DNA of 64,000 nt from Flagellimonas_A sp039592695 (GTDB lineage: Bacteria > Bacteroidota > Bacteroidia > Flavobacteriales > Flavobacteriaceae). The stretch is taken from positions 1 to 64,000 of the forward strand of contig NZ_JBBUTK010000004.1 in the NCBI RefSeq assembly GCF_039592695.1, read 5' to 3'. The notes beneath the pieces were generated by a model. It saw only the letters and a program-made list of their open reading frames with translations. It was not told the DNA's origin and ran no database searches. Positions 23,740 through 33,339 of this stretch are shown piece after piece. The position numbers and the translations under genes are program-made. Each line of letters begins with the position of its first letter. Positions within the stretch are counted from its first letter, which is position 1.

Positions 23740-25203
23740 ATGAAAAAGATTGCAATCATAGGCTCTGGTTTTTCTTCGCTTTCTGCATCGTGCTATTTGG
23801 CAAAAGCGGGATATGACGTACATCTTTTTGAAAAAAACAATCAATTGGGAGGCAGGGCCCGACAATTTAAGAAAGAGGGATTCACCTTTGACATGGGCCC
23901 AAGTTGGTACTGGATGCCGGATATCTTCGATAATTTTTTTGCCGATTTTGGAAAGAAAACATCAGACTACTACACTCTCGAAAAATTAGATCCCGCCTAT
24001 AAAATATTTTTTCATGATGACACACTTACCATCGGTGATACCATGGAAAAAATTGCCACAGAATTCGAGCGTATCGAAGCGGGAAGCTCAAAACATCTAA
24101 AGCGATTTATCAAAAAAGCAGGGCAGAACTATGACATTGCCATCAATGACATTGTGTTGAGGCCCGGCCTGTCACCCTTTGAATTGGTCACCAAAGACAC
24201 CGTACTTCGTGTAGACCAGTTTTTCAAGACCATCAGCGGGGAGGTACGAAAAAAGTTCAAGAATCCGAAGTTGGTTTCCACATTAGAGTTTCCGGTGCTT
24301 TTTCTTGGGGCCAAGCCGAGTGACACCCCGGCTTTTTACAGCTTTATGAATTTTGCCGACTTTGGTCTTGGCACTTGGCACCCAAAAGGGGGAATGTACG
24401 AAATCATAAAGGCCATGGTGGCCCTTGCACAAGAATTGGGGGTAAAATGCCATACAAATCATTCTGTAGAAAAAATCAATGTTGAAAAAAACAAAGCTTC
24501 GGCTATCGTTGTAAGCGACCAAAAACTGGATTTTGATATTGTCGTGAGCGGTGCCGATTACCATCATACCGAGCAACTTCTTGAAGAGCACCATCGCCAA
24601 TATTCCCAACAATTTTGGAAGAAAAAGACATTTGCCCCCTCCTCTTTATTGTTCTATGTTGGCTTTGACAAAAAACTTGATAACATCGAACATCATAACC
24701 TCTTCTTCGATACTGATTTTGGCCAGCACGCCATAGAAATCTACGATGAGCCCCAATGGCCCAGCCAACCGCTATTCTATGCCAACTTTCCCTCAAAGAC
24801 CGATGGTACCATGGCTCCCAAGAGTTGTGAAACCGGTTTTTTTCTCATTCCCATCGCCACTGGGCTCGAAGATACTCCAGAATTGAGAGCCCAATATTTC
24901 AATATCATTATGGACAGATTTGAGCGATTGGCCCATCAAGAAGTAAAAAATAGCATTATCTTTAAAGAAAGCTTCTGTGTGAAAGACTTTGTGAACGAAT
25001 ACAATTCGTACGGAGGCAATGCCTATGGCATGGCCAATACCCTATCTCAAACGGCTTTTTTGAGGCCACGGCTAAAGAGCAAGAAAGTCGACAATCTCTA
25101 TTTTACAGGGCAGTTGACAGTGCCCGGTCCTGGCGTTCCGCCCGCTCTTATTTCAGGCAAATTGGCGTCTAATCTTATCATCAACCAGTACAGCGAAAAA
25201 TGA
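23740..25203 (+). CDS. crtI: Phytoene desaturase
   Basis: FAD-dependent membrane-associated enzyme that converts phytoene to lycopene. The 487-residue protein starts with the dinucleotide-binding fold IIGSGFSSLSASCYLAKAGYDVHLFEKNNQLGGRARQF and has FDMGPSWYWMPD near residue 52. The C-terminal carotenoid-desaturase signature is YFTGQLTVPGPGVPPALISGKLAS. The length is normal. It overlaps crtB by 4 bp and follows the light regulator, so the three are one transcription unit. Confidence 0.95.
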   Translation: MKKIAIIGSGFSSLSASCYLAKAGYDVHLFEKNNQLGGRARQFKKEGFTFDMGPSWYWMPDIFDNFFADFGKKTSDYYTLEKLDPAYKIFFHDDTLTIGDTMEKIATEFERIEAGSSKHLKRFIKKAGQNYDIAINDIVLRPGLSPFELVTKDTVLRVDQFFKTISGEVRKKFKNPKLVSTLEFPVLFLGAKPSDTPAFYSFMNFADFGLGTWHPKGGMYEIIKAMVALAQELGVKCHTNHSVEKINVEKNKASAIVVSDQKLDFDIVVSGADYHHTEQLLEEHHRQYSQQFWKKKTFAPSSLLFYVGFDKKLDNIEHHNLFFDTDFGQHAIEIYDEPQWPSQPLFYANFPSKTDGTMAPKSCETGFFLIPIATGLEDTPELRAQYFNIIMDRFERLAHQEVKNSIIFKESFCVKDFVNEYNSYGGNAYGMANTLSQTAFLRPRLKSKKVDNLYFTGQLTVPGPGVPPALISGKLASNLIINQYSEK

Positions 25204-26039
25204 AAGCGCTATTTGACAAGGTATCTTACGACTGCAGTCGATTGGTCACCCAATCGTACAGCACTTCGTTTTCTTTGGCCACTAAAATGTTGGCCACTTC
25301 GATCCGCTCAGATATCTACAATATCTATGGTTTTGTACGCTTTGCGGATGAGATTGTAGATACTTTTCATGACTACGACAAGAAAACGCTTTTTGAACAA
25401 TTTGAACTGTCTTTGGATGATGCCCTGAAGGATAGAATCAGTCTTAATCCCATCTTGAACTCTTTTCAGCATACCTATCACAAATACAAAATACCGCATC
25501 ATCTGGTGGAAGCCTTTATGAAAAGTATGCGCATGGACCTTACCAAAAAAATCTATCGCACCCCAGAAGAATTCAAAGAGTACATCTATGGCTCTGCCGA
25601 TGTTGTCGGGCTGATGTGCCTGCGTGTTTTTGTCAATGGCAATGATGAGAGATACGAAGAGTTGAAGACCTCGGCGATGGCATTGGGCTCTGCCTTTCAA
25701 AAGGTCAATTTTTTGAGGGACTTGAAAGCAGACTACGAAAATTTGGAGCGTTCCTATTTTCCTGATACAGACTTGAAGGCACTGGACGAAATTTCCAAAA
25801 AAAGAATTGTTGACGAAATCAAAGCTGATTTTGCTTTGGGCTACGAGGGCATCGCAAAATTGCCGGTAGAGGCTAAATTTGGGGTTTACACGGCATATAA
25901 ATATTATAATAAACTTCTGCAGAAACTCCAGAATATACCTCCGGTAGAAATAAAAAATGCCCGTGTCAGGGTTCCGAACTACCAAAAATTTGGGGTTCTG
26001 GCCAGATCTTATGTGAAATACAAATTACAATTGGTTTAA
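25200..26039 (+). CDS. crtB: Phytoene synthase
   Basis: Condenses two geranylgeranyl diphosphates to phytoene, the first committed step of carotenoid synthesis. The 279-residue all-helical protein shows the first aspartate-rich motif FADEIVDTFHDYD near residue 46, YGSADVVGLMCLRVF near 130 and the second motif NFLRDLKADYENLERSYFP near 170. It overlaps crtI by 4 bp and ends 1 bp before crtZ, so all three are coupled. Confidence 0.95.
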   Translation: MKALFDKVSYDCSRLVTQSYSTSFSLATKMLATSIRSDIYNIYGFVRFADEIVDTFHDYDKKTLFEQFELSLDDALKDRISLNPILNSFQHTYHKYKIPHHLVEAFMKSMRMDLTKKIYRTPEEFKEYIYGSADVVGLMCLRVFVNGNDERYEELKTSAMALGSAFQKVNFLRDLKADYENLERSYFPDTDLKALDEISKKRIVDEIKADFALGYEGIAKLPVEAKFGVYTAYKYYNKLLQKLQNIPPVEIKNARVRVPNYQKFGVLARSYVKYKLQLV

Positions 26040-26040
26040 A

Positions 26041-26490
26041 ATGAATATTTTCCTTTGGATTATCATCTTTTTGGGCACTTTTTGTTTTATGGAATTTATG
26101 GCGTGGTTCACCCATAAGTACATCATGCACGGTTTTCTGTGGAGCCTTCACAGAGATCACCATAAAAAAGACCATGATTCTTGGTTTGAGCGCAATGACG
26201 CTTTTTTCATCTTCTACGCCGTGGTGAGCATGGTATTTTTTTATTTAGGGGCGCAGACTGAATTTTGGTATGGCTGGCCATTGGGCTTTGGCATTCTGGC
26301 GTATGGCATTGCGTATTTTACAGTACACGATATTTTCATACACCAAAGGTTCAAAATGTTTAGAAACGCCAACAATTGGTACGCCCGTGGAGTGCGTCGA
26401 GCACACAAAATACATCACAAACATTTGGGCAAGGAAGACGGGGAATGCTTTGGCATGTTGGTGGTGCCTTTCAAGTACTTCAAAAAATAG
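26041..26490 (+). CDS. crtZ: Beta-carotene 3-hydroxylase
   Basis: Non-haem diiron membrane hydroxylase that turns beta-carotene into zeaxanthin. The 149-residue protein carries all the histidine boxes: HKYIMH, HRDHHKKDH, HDIFIHQ and RAHKIHHKHLG, with membrane segments at about 3-22 and 58-95. It directly follows crtB. A lycopene cyclase gene, needed to supply beta-carotene, is not found beside it in this window and must lie elsewhere or be of another type. Confidence 0.93.
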   Translation: MNIFLWIIIFLGTFCFMEFMAWFTHKYIMHGFLWSLHRDHHKKDHDSWFERNDAFFIFYAVVSMVFFYLGAQTEFWYGWPLGFGILAYGIAYFTVHDIFIHQRFKMFRNANNWYARGVRRAHKIHHKHLGKEDGECFGMLVVPFKYFKK

Positions 26491-26498
26491 AGCTGAGA

Positions 26499-27059
26499 CT
26501 ATTCTTGAATCAATTCATCTAGAAGCTTCTGTACTTCTGCAGTATCCCAATCTGAGATGCCTTCTTTTTTGATGACAATATTTCCCTTTTTATCCAAAAG
26601 GTATGACGCAGGGGGCTCTAAAATATCGAATGGTGCCTTTTCACCAATAATCAAATAGGTTACCGGAAAAGTGAACTCGTGCTTCTGCATGAATTCCTCA
26701 ACGGGGGGTCGTTCTTCATTGGTGATGATGTAAAAATCCATTTGGCCTTTGTACCTGTCGTACAATTTTTGAATACTGGCCAATTCAGCCTCTGAAGGCA
26801 GTTTCCAAGAGGCCCAAAAGTTAATCAAAACTACCTTGCCCCTTGATTTTTCAAAACTGAAGAAGTTCCATTCATCATCTTTCAGCTTCCAATCGTAATC
26901 CGCTATCTGCTCACGGGCAGTTTCTTCAATAATGGATGGTGAAAATGAGAAGAGACGGTTCAACAACACTTTTCCATAGTGTCCCAACGGGGTCACAAAA
27001 AAAGAAACTACAAAAAGAATCAACAGTACATTTAGAACGGTCTTCTTGGTCAATTTCAT
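26499..27059 (-). CDS. Membrane-anchored thioredoxin-fold (TlpA/ResA-like) protein lacking the CxxC
   Basis: A 186-residue protein with an N-terminal membrane anchor (VLNVLLILFVVSFFVTPLG, about 9-27) and a periplasmic TlpA-like domain: GKVVLINFWASWKLPSEAELASIQKLYDRY near residue 75 and the cis-proline strand PPASYLLDKKGNIV near 150. In active TlpA/ResA proteins the sequence after FWASW is CxPC; here it is KLPS, so both redox cysteines are gone. It therefore cannot act as a thiol oxidoreductase and may be a binding or scaffold protein. The gene ends 8 bp from the convergent crtZ. Confidence 0.82.
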   Translation of the reverse strand: MKLTKKTVLNVLLILFVVSFFVTPLGHYGKVLLNRLFSFSPSIIEETAREQIADYDWKLKDDEWNFFSFEKSRGKVVLINFWASWKLPSEAELASIQKLYDRYKGQMDFYIITNEERPPVEEFMQKHEFTFPVTYLIIGEKAPFDILEPPASYLLDKKGNIVIKKEGISDWDTAEVQKLLDELIQE

Positions 27060-27078
27060 GGTTAGGTTTTCAAAACTA

Positions 27079-27105
27079 AAAACTCCTGAAAGCTTCAGGA
27101 GTTTT
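27079..27105 (-). terminator. Terminator after aconitase
   Basis: AACTCCTGAA (27081-27090) and TTCAGGAGTT (27094-27103) form a 10-bp stem with loop AGC. On the minus strand it is followed by TTTTTAGTTTTG, and it lies between acn and the downstream gene. Confidence 0.8.
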
Positions 27106-27128
27106 GATATAGATTGCTGTTTTCGCTA

Positions 27129-29399
27129 TCAAGCGTTTTCTTTTTTTATCACGTTTAGCGCCGAACCTTCCTTAAACCAATTGATTTGTGCCGCATTGTA
27201 GGTATGGTTGGCCTTTATGGTGTCTTTGCTACCATCTGCATGTACCACTTCAATGATCAACGGTTTGTCAGCTTGAAAATCTTCAATGTCGATAAAGTTG
27301 AAGGTGTCATCCTCTTGAATCAAGTCATAATCATTCTCATTGGCAAAGGTCAACGCCAACATGCCTTGTTTCTTCAGGTTTGTCTCATGAATACGGGCAA
27401 ATGATTTGACCAAAACCGCCGCAACGCCCAAATGTCTGGGTTGCATGGCAGCGTGTTCTCTTGAAGAACCCTCACCGTAATTGTGGTCACCCACAACAAT
27501 GGTTTTGATTCCCTTGGCCTTGTAGGCTCGCTGTGTATCTGGCACACCCCCATATTCATCTGTCAGTTGGTTTTTGACAAAGTTTGTCTTTTTATTGAAG
27601 GCGTTCACGGCACCTATCAAGGTGTTATTGGCAATGTTATCAAGATGCCCACGAAAGCGCAACCAAGGGCCAGCCATCGAAATATGGTCTGTAGTACATT
27701 TGCCAAAAGCTTTGATCAATAATTTCATCCCCTGTAGGCTTTCAGGTTGAATGGGCTCAAACGGGGCCAACAATTGCAACCGTTCTGAATCTTCAGCCAC
27801 AATTACCTCAACACCGCTGCCATCTTCTCTGGGAGCAACATAGCCAGCATCTTCAACGGCAAAGCCTTCGGGTGGCAGTTCGTAACCTCTGGGCTCATCA
27901 AGCAACACTTCTTCACCATCCTCATTGATCAATTTATCGGATACGGGATTGAAATCCAATCGTCCGGCAATGGCTATCGCTGTGACCAACTCGGGTGAAC
28001 CAACAAACGCCAAGGTATTCGGGTTGCCATCAGCCCTTTTGGCAAAGTTTCGGTTAAATGAGTGCACAATGGTATTTCTTGGGCCATTGGCGGCATTATC
28101 ACCATAACGATCCCACATACCGATACACGGGCCACAGGCATTGGCAAACACCGTTGCACCGACGTTGTTGAATGTATCGATAAAACCATCACGCTCAATG
28201 GTGTATCTTACCTGTTCTGACCCCGGAGTTATGGTAAACTCAGATTTCATCTTCAGTTTCTTGTCAGAAACCTGTTTGGCCAACGAAGCCGCCCTTGAAA
28301 TATCTTCGTAGGATGAGTTGGTACACGACCCTATCAGACCGACCTCAACATTCAATGGCCAATCATTCTCTCTGGCCGCCTCGTTCATTTTTGAGATTGG
28401 TGTTGCCAAATCTGGCGTAAACGGTCCGTTCAAATGAGGTTCTAAAGTATCTAAATCAATTTCTATGACTTGGTCAAAATATTGTTCTGGATTTTCATAG
28501 GCTTCAGGATCTGCGGTCAAATGCTCGGCAACTTCCTTCGCAGCATCGGCCACATCTGCCCTATCGGTCGCCCGCAGATAACGGTCCATTGACTCGTCAT
28601 AACCAAAAGTGGAAGTGGTGGCACCCACCTCAGCGCCCATGTTACAGATGGTACCCTTACCGGTGCACGACATTGAAGTGGCCCCTTCACCGAAATATTC
28701 GATAATGGCCCCTGTACCGCCTTTGACGGTCAGAATATCGGCCACTTTAAGGATGACGTCTTTTGGGGCTGTCCATCCAGAAAGCTTCCCGGTGAGCTTC
28801 ACTCCTATCAACTTGGGAAACTTTAATTCCCACGGCATGCCTGCCATCACATCAACGGCGTCGGCACCACCGACACCGATGGCGACCATACCCAGCCCTC
28901 CGGCATTTACGGTATGTGAATCCGTACCGATCATCATCCCTCCAGGAAAGGCATAATTTTCAAGCACCACTTGGTGAATGATCCCTGCGCCGGGTTTCCA
29001 GAAACCGATTCCGTATTTATTGGAGACCGACTCCAAAAAGTCAAACACCTCATTACTGGTCTCATTCGCCCTTTTCAAATCTTTTTCAGCGCCCACTTTG
29101 GCCTGAATCAAATGGTCACAGTGCACAGTAGTGGGCACGGCAACTTTGGGCTTTCCGGCATGCATGAACTGCAATAGGGCCATTTGGGCCGTGGCATCTT
29201 GACAGGCAACACGATCGGGGGCAAAATCCACATAATCCTTACCCCTAGTGAAAACTTTGGTGGGATTGCCATCCCAAAGATGTGAGTACAATATTTTTTC
29301 AGCCAAAGTCAAAGGTCTGCCCACCAATTCACGGGCCTTGTTCACCCGTTCGCCTATCGAGGCATAGACCTCTATTATCATGTCTATGTCAAATGCCAT
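27129..29399 (-). CDS. acn: Aconitate hydratase (mitochondrial type)
   Basis: Iron-sulphur enzyme that interconverts citrate and isocitrate in the TCA cycle. The 756-residue protein has the mitochondrial-type layout: TTVHCDHLIQAK near residue 92, MIGTDSHTVNAGGLGMVAIGVGGADA near 160, the cluster cysteines in GSCTNSSYED and NACGPCIGMWDR, and the swivel domain with GDHNYGEGSSREHAAMQPRHLG near 640. No break was seen. It is monocistronic, ending at the 27079 terminator. Confidence 0.95.
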   Translation of the reverse strand: MAFDIDMIIEVYASIGERVNKARELVGRPLTLAEKILYSHLWDGNPTKVFTRGKDYVDFAPDRVACQDATAQMALLQFMHAGKPKVAVPTTVHCDHLIQAKVGAEKDLKRANETSNEVFDFLESVSNKYGIGFWKPGAGIIHQVVLENYAFPGGMMIGTDSHTVNAGGLGMVAIGVGGADAVDVMAGMPWELKFPKLIGVKLTGKLSGWTAPKDVILKVADILTVKGGTGAIIEYFGEGATSMSCTGKGTICNMGAEVGATTSTFGYDESMDRYLRATDRADVADAAKEVAEHLTADPEAYENPEQYFDQVIEIDLDTLEPHLNGPFTPDLATPISKMNEAARENDWPLNVEVGLIGSCTNSSYEDISRAASLAKQVSDKKLKMKSEFTITPGSEQVRYTIERDGFIDTFNNVGATVFANACGPCIGMWDRYGDNAANGPRNTIVHSFNRNFAKRADGNPNTLAFVGSPELVTAIAIAGRLDFNPVSDKLINEDGEEVLLDEPRGYELPPEGFAVEDAGYVAPREDGSGVEVIVAEDSERLQLLAPFEPIQPESLQGMKLLIKAFGKCTTDHISMAGPWLRFRGHLDNIANNTLIGAVNAFNKKTNFVKNQLTDEYGGVPDTQRAYKAKGIKTIVVGDHNYGEGSSREHAAMQPRHLGVAAVLVKSFARIHETNLKKQGMLALTFANENDYDLIQEDDTFNFIDIEDFQADKPLIIEVVHADGSKDTIKANHTYNAAQINWFKEGSALNVIKKENA

Positions 29400-29496
29400 T
29401 GAATCTATAATTTAATGCGGTTCGTAAAGTCGTAAAATTACTAAAATACAGAGGATTTTAGAAGGATGTGATAAAGGAATCTGGCCCAAGCAGTTT

Positions 29497-30450
29497 CTAC
29501 ACCAATTCTGCGATGATATCTTCTTCGGATATGCCTTCGGCCTCAGCTTTGTAATTCTTGAGGATGCGATGTCTGAGGATTCCATCGGCCACAGCTTTGA
29601 CATCTTCCGCATCAGGTGAGAACTTACCATGGATCGCCGCATGCGCCTTGGCACCCAAAATCAGATTTTGGGATGCCCTTGGGCCCGCGCCCCAATCCAC
29701 ATAATTGTTCACGAAATCAGAAGCCCCCTCAGTATTTGGGCGTGTTTTGTTGACCAATCTGACGGTGTAGTCGACCACATTGTCAGCAACCGGAATGCGG
29801 CGGACAAGGTGTTGTATATCAATCAGCGCATCTGCACTGAACAACGTGCTCAAAATGGTGGATTGGTCAGAGGTCGTCGATTTTACAATATTCACCTCTT
29901 CTTCCACTGACGGATAGCCCAATTTAATCGCGAACATAAAGCGATCGAGTTGCGCCTCTGGCAATGGATAAGTACCTTCTTGCTCAATGGGGTTTTGGGT
30001 GGCCAACACAAAATAGGGTTGGGGCAATTTATGCCGTTGCCCCGCTATCGTCACCGACCGTTCTTGCATGGCCTCTAAAAGCGCAGCTTGGGTCTTGGGC
30101 GGGGTCCTATTGATTTCATCTGCCAACACAATATTTGCAAACACCGGGCCTTTGATGAATTTAAAATCCCGATTTTGATCCAAGATCTCACTGCCCAGTA
30201 TATCACTCGGCATCAGGTCGGGTGTAAATTGAATTCGCTTAAAGTCAAGCCCCAATGTCTGGGCAATGGTATTGACCATAAGCGTCTTCGCAAGACCCGG
30301 CACCCCTATCAGAAGCGAGTGCCCACCGGTATAAATTGACAGTAGAATCTGTTCGATGACCCGCTCTTGGCCAACGATGACCTTGGCGATTTCTTTTTTG
30401 AGTGTTTCGTGTCTAGAGACGAGTTGCTCAATGGCTGCTACATCTGACAT
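29497..30450 (-). CDS. MoxR-family AAA+ ATPase
   Basis: A 317-residue cytoplasmic AAA+ ATPase. Walker A is GVPGLAKT near residue 45, Walker B VLADEINRTPPKTQAALLEAMQE near 108, sensor 1 LATQNPIEQEGTYPLPEAQLDRF near 148. The C-terminal lid contains WGAGPRASQNLILGAKAHA. MoxR proteins act as chaperones for maturation of metal- or von-Willebrand-domain proteins; partner DUF58 and vWA genes are not adjacent here. It is the last gene of a three-gene unit, 4 bp after the SurA-like gene. Confidence 0.9.
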   Translation of the reverse strand: MSDVAAIEQLVSRHETLKKEIAKVIVGQERVIEQILLSIYTGGHSLLIGVPGLAKTLMVNTIAQTLGLDFKRIQFTPDLMPSDILGSEILDQNRDFKFIKGPVFANIVLADEINRTPPKTQAALLEAMQERSVTIAGQRHKLPQPYFVLATQNPIEQEGTYPLPEAQLDRFMFAIKLGYPSVEEEVNIVKSTTSDQSTILSTLFSADALIDIQHLVRRIPVADNVVDYTVRLVNKTRPNTEGASDFVNNYVDWGAGPRASQNLILGAKAHAAIHGKFSPDAEDVKAVADGILRHRILKNYKAEAEGISEEDIIAELV

Positions 30451-30454
30451 GCAC

Positions 30455-31885
30455 TTACTCTTTTACCCAATTGTTTGCAAAATTGCATACTTTATGCTGG
30501 CCATTCACATGAACGTAGGTGTCTTCTATATGCTCGTCCATCCATTCTTTGATGGCCTTGAGCTGTTTTTCACGCAGTGCCAAATCTTGTATTTTCAAAT
30601 AATCCTTTGCAAAATCAGCTTTGTGCTCGTCGTAACGATTGGAGATTTTCATGATTTTAAACTTGGGTGCACCGCCCCTTGGGTCATCTTCTTTCAGTGG
30701 CCTTGAAATTTCGTCGTCTTTAAGGTTTCTGACCTGGTTATAAAGTGCGGGATCCATATTGGTCAGTTCAAAGCGTGAACCAAAATCGATGGGATTTCGC
30801 AATAATCCACCATCAAATTTTGTTTCCTTTTCATCTGAAAAATTCAGGGCCGCCTCGGCAAAAGTGTATTTGCCATCAAGCACCTGCTGACGAATGGTAT
30901 CGAGCTCTTTCATAGCTGCTTCCATGGCCGATTGTGGAATTTCAGGAATCAGAAGAATGTGTCGCAAATCGCGTTCTTGACCCCGTATCTTTTCCATATA
31001 AATGATGTGATAACCGAACGGTGACTCAAATGGCTCGGAAATTTCCCCTTCCTGCAAACTGAAAGCCACATCTTTGAATTCTTTTACAAATGGAGTTTCA
31101 CGGGTCATGCTATAGAAACCACCCTTTGATTTTGAACCCGGGTCTTGGGAATACAAAATGGCCTTGACATTGAAACTGGCATCGTTCTCTTCAACATCTT
31201 GTTTGATTTCTTGAAGACGGTTGATGACCTTTTGCTTTTCCTCCTCCGGCGCCTCGGGCTGCTTGACAATTTGGGCGATTTCAAGCTCTGCCCCAAAAAC
31301 AGGTCGTTCATCCTCAGGAATATTGAAGAAAAACTGACGCACCTCTTCTGGGGTCACTTCAATCTCATCAACAATCTTGCTCCGCATTTTATTTGACAGC
31401 ATTTGGAGCTTGTTGATTTCAAAAAGCTCAGAACGGAAAGATTCCAAATCTTGTTTCTTGTAATAGTTGAGCATCTTCTCAATCGACCCAATCTGACTTG
31501 AGAGTTGCTGTATCTGGCGGTCGCTTTGCGCATTCACCTGATCATCAGAGACCAGCAAACTGTCTTGCACGGCCTGATGAGCAAAAAGTCGGTCTTCCAT
31601 CAACTTGCCCAACAATTGGCATTCAGTGATATCTTGCGTTGATGCTCCTTGATTTTTTAGGTCGATGAGCGTTTTTTGTATGTCTGAGTCCAATATCACA
31701 TAATCGCCCACAACGGCTGCAACCCCATCTACCTTGACCCGCTTTGTAATAACGGTGTCGGCAGCTTCTATGTTTTCTGCGACGGTTTCTTCGCCCGTAG
31801 CGGTTTCTTCTATCTCTTGGGCACCCAATAAGAATAAGTTGCCCATAAAAAATGTCAACCAAATAAGATTAATCTTCTTCTGCAT
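30455..31885 (-). CDS. SurA-like periplasmic peptidyl-prolyl isomerase
   Basis: Periplasmic chaperone/foldase for outer-membrane proteins. The 476-residue protein has a signal peptide (MQKKINLIWLTFFMGNLFLLGAQ), a SurA N-terminal domain with VAAVVGDYVILDSDIQKTLIDL, and two parvulin domains (about 165-275, and 280-385 with DLRHILLIP and FDGGLLRNPIDFG). The start was taken at 31885, since the five residues before it are not needed. The gene overlaps the upstream PPIase lipoprotein gene by 17 bp. Confidence 0.87.
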   Translation of the reverse strand: MQKKINLIWLTFFMGNLFLLGAQEIEETATGEETVAENIEAADTVITKRVKVDGVAAVVGDYVILDSDIQKTLIDLKNQGASTQDITECQLLGKLMEDRLFAHQAVQDSLLVSDDQVNAQSDRQIQQLSSQIGSIEKMLNYYKKQDLESFRSELFEINKLQMLSNKMRSKIVDEIEVTPEEVRQFFFNIPEDERPVFGAELEIAQIVKQPEAPEEEKQKVINRLQEIKQDVEENDASFNVKAILYSQDPGSKSKGGFYSMTRETPFVKEFKDVAFSLQEGEISEPFESPFGYHIIYMEKIRGQERDLRHILLIPEIPQSAMEAAMKELDTIRQQVLDGKYTFAEAALNFSDEKETKFDGGLLRNPIDFGSRFELTNMDPALYNQVRNLKDDEISRPLKEDDPRGGAPKFKIMKISNRYDEHKADFAKDYLKIQDLALREKQLKAIKEWMDEHIEDTYVHVNGQHKVCNFANNWVKE

Positions 31886-32753
31886 ATACTTCAAATTCAT
31901 TTGTTTTTATGGCTTCGTCAAGAATATCCTTTTCCAGATTTTTGATATAGTTCAAACGTCTTCGATTGAGGATGATTTGTCTGATTTTTGGGGAAATGTA
32001 CGATAACGGCGCCACTTCACCCTCTTTGAGCACGTCAGTTACTTTTCCCAAATATATCCCCAATGAATCCCTCAGTTCAAAAAATTGTGATTTTTTTAAG
32101 TGCCTATCAGCGTTTTGATAGTCAAGCGGACGTATTTCTTCCATCAAACGTGAGGTGCTGACCCAGACCGAATCGTCAAAATGAATTTTCTTGAATTGAA
32201 CGGTGATGGAGTCAAGGTATTTTCTATCACTACTGTTAAAGCGTCTCATTTTCTCTTCGACTTCCTCCTTATCCAAAAATTGGTTGGAAACCTCTACAAA
32301 ACGCAGTCTGGCCAGTTTCTCATCCAACTTGAAATTGTCTTTTTCATTTTCATAAAATTGGCGCAACTGTACTTCGCTCACGGTGGTATCACTAGATTGC
32401 TGTACCAACGCGTCCATATAAGCCCTAGTGTACAAATCGGCCCGATAATCTTCGACCAGTCGATTGTATTCGCTCTGGCGCTCTTCAGAAAGATTGATTT
32501 TGGCCTTGGTGAGCAGCAATTGTTTCGTAGCCCATCTATTGACGTAGTTTGCCATGTAAAAGGCACTGTCTTGGGCTGACATATCATTGGGTATCAAAGA
32601 GGCCACATCTTCCTTATACAAATAAGAATCGCCAACACGTGCCAGGGGCTCCTTTTCGTCTTTTGGGCTGAACAGTGCGTCACAAGATGATAGCAACATT
32701 ACAGTGACAGCCCCTAAAATATAGCTAAAATTGATTCGTTCGTACAAACGCAT
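31869..32753 (-). CDS. PPIase-related lipoprotein (SurA N-terminal type)
   Basis: A 294-residue protein with a lipoprotein signal ending LLSSC (about residue 24), then ARVGDSYLYKEDVASLIP, the SurA/parvulin N-terminal helix pattern, and a long charged helical body. A complete catalytic parvulin core is not evident, so it may be a chaperone rather than an isomerase. It is first in the operon with the SurA-like and MoxR genes and starts 5 bp after a consensus promoter. Confidence 0.75.
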   Translation of the reverse strand: MRLYERINFSYILGAVTVMLLSSCDALFSPKDEKEPLARVGDSYLYKEDVASLIPNDMSAQDSAFYMANYVNRWATKQLLLTKAKINLSEERQSEYNRLVEDYRADLYTRAYMDALVQQSSDTTVSEVQLRQFYENEKDNFKLDEKLARLRFVEVSNQFLDKEEVEEKMRRFNSSDRKYLDSITVQFKKIHFDDSVWVSTSRLMEEIRPLDYQNADRHLKKSQFFELRDSLGIYLGKVTDVLKEGEVAPLSYISPKIRQIILNRRRLNYIKNLEKDILDEAIKTNEFEVYAEED

Positions 32754-32757
32754 TTGG

Positions 32758-32787
32758 CAAAAATAACAATAAGTTCAGGCTTGGCAA
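32758..32787 (-). promoter_or_regulatory. Promoter of the PPIase-SurA-MoxR operon
   Basis: On the minus strand TTG (32785-32787), a 19-bp spacer and TATTTTTG (32758-32765), just 5 bp before the start codon; this implies an almost leaderless mRNA. Confidence 0.7.
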
Positions 32788-32871
32788 GATGGCCGTGCCA
32801 CTTAACAGATATTTAGGAAGACCAGCAGAATTTCATTTTTTAGTACATTTAGTAAAACCAAAACCATACCG

Positions 32872-33327
32872 ATGAAATACACAACTGAGATTCTGATTGA
32901 TTTGCCCAGGGATGAATTCATCAAAAAACTTGATGACCCCGATAATATGAAACACTGGGCCAGAGGGCTCGAAAGTCAAGAACTACTGTCTGGTGAAGCC
33001 GGGCAAGAAGGTGCCAGAACCAATATGAGATTCAAAATGGGAAAACGTGAATTTGATATGGTCGAGACCATTATCAAAAGAAACATGCCCCATGAATTTC
33101 ATGCCACCTACGATACAAAGGGCGTTCACAACATTCAAAAAAACTACTTCAAAGAAGAGGGCGAAAAAACGAGATGGATTTCTGAAAGCGAGTTTCAATT
33201 TGCCGGTCTCGGAATGAAGGTGATGGCATTTTTGATGCCCAGTGCCTTTAAAAAGCAATCGATGAAGTATGCCCAAGACTTCAAGAATTTTGCCGAGAAC
33301 GGTGCTTCTGTTCTCGATGATAATTAA
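32872..33327 (+). CDS. SRPBCC (START-fold) family protein
   Basis: A 151-residue protein with the start MKYTTEILIDLPRDEFIKKLDDPDNMKHWARGL, the classical polyketide-cyclase/SRPBCC entry strand and helix, and a final helix FLMPSAFKKQSMKYAQDFKNFAENG. The family binds hydrophobic ligands; no catalytic residue can be named. It is followed after 12 bp by a small gene and then by three further genes in the same direction. Confidence 0.8.
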   Translation: MKYTTEILIDLPRDEFIKKLDDPDNMKHWARGLESQELLSGEAGQEGARTNMRFKMGKREFDMVETIIKRNMPHEFHATYDTKGVHNIQKNYFKEEGEKTRWISESEFQFAGLGMKVMAFLMPSAFKKQSMKYAQDFKNFAENGASVLDDN

Positions 33328-33339
33328 ATACCTCTGTTT

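Noticed and set aside
25308..25985. 225-codon open frame on the minus strand
   Set aside because: Antisense to crtB, whose motifs are unambiguous.
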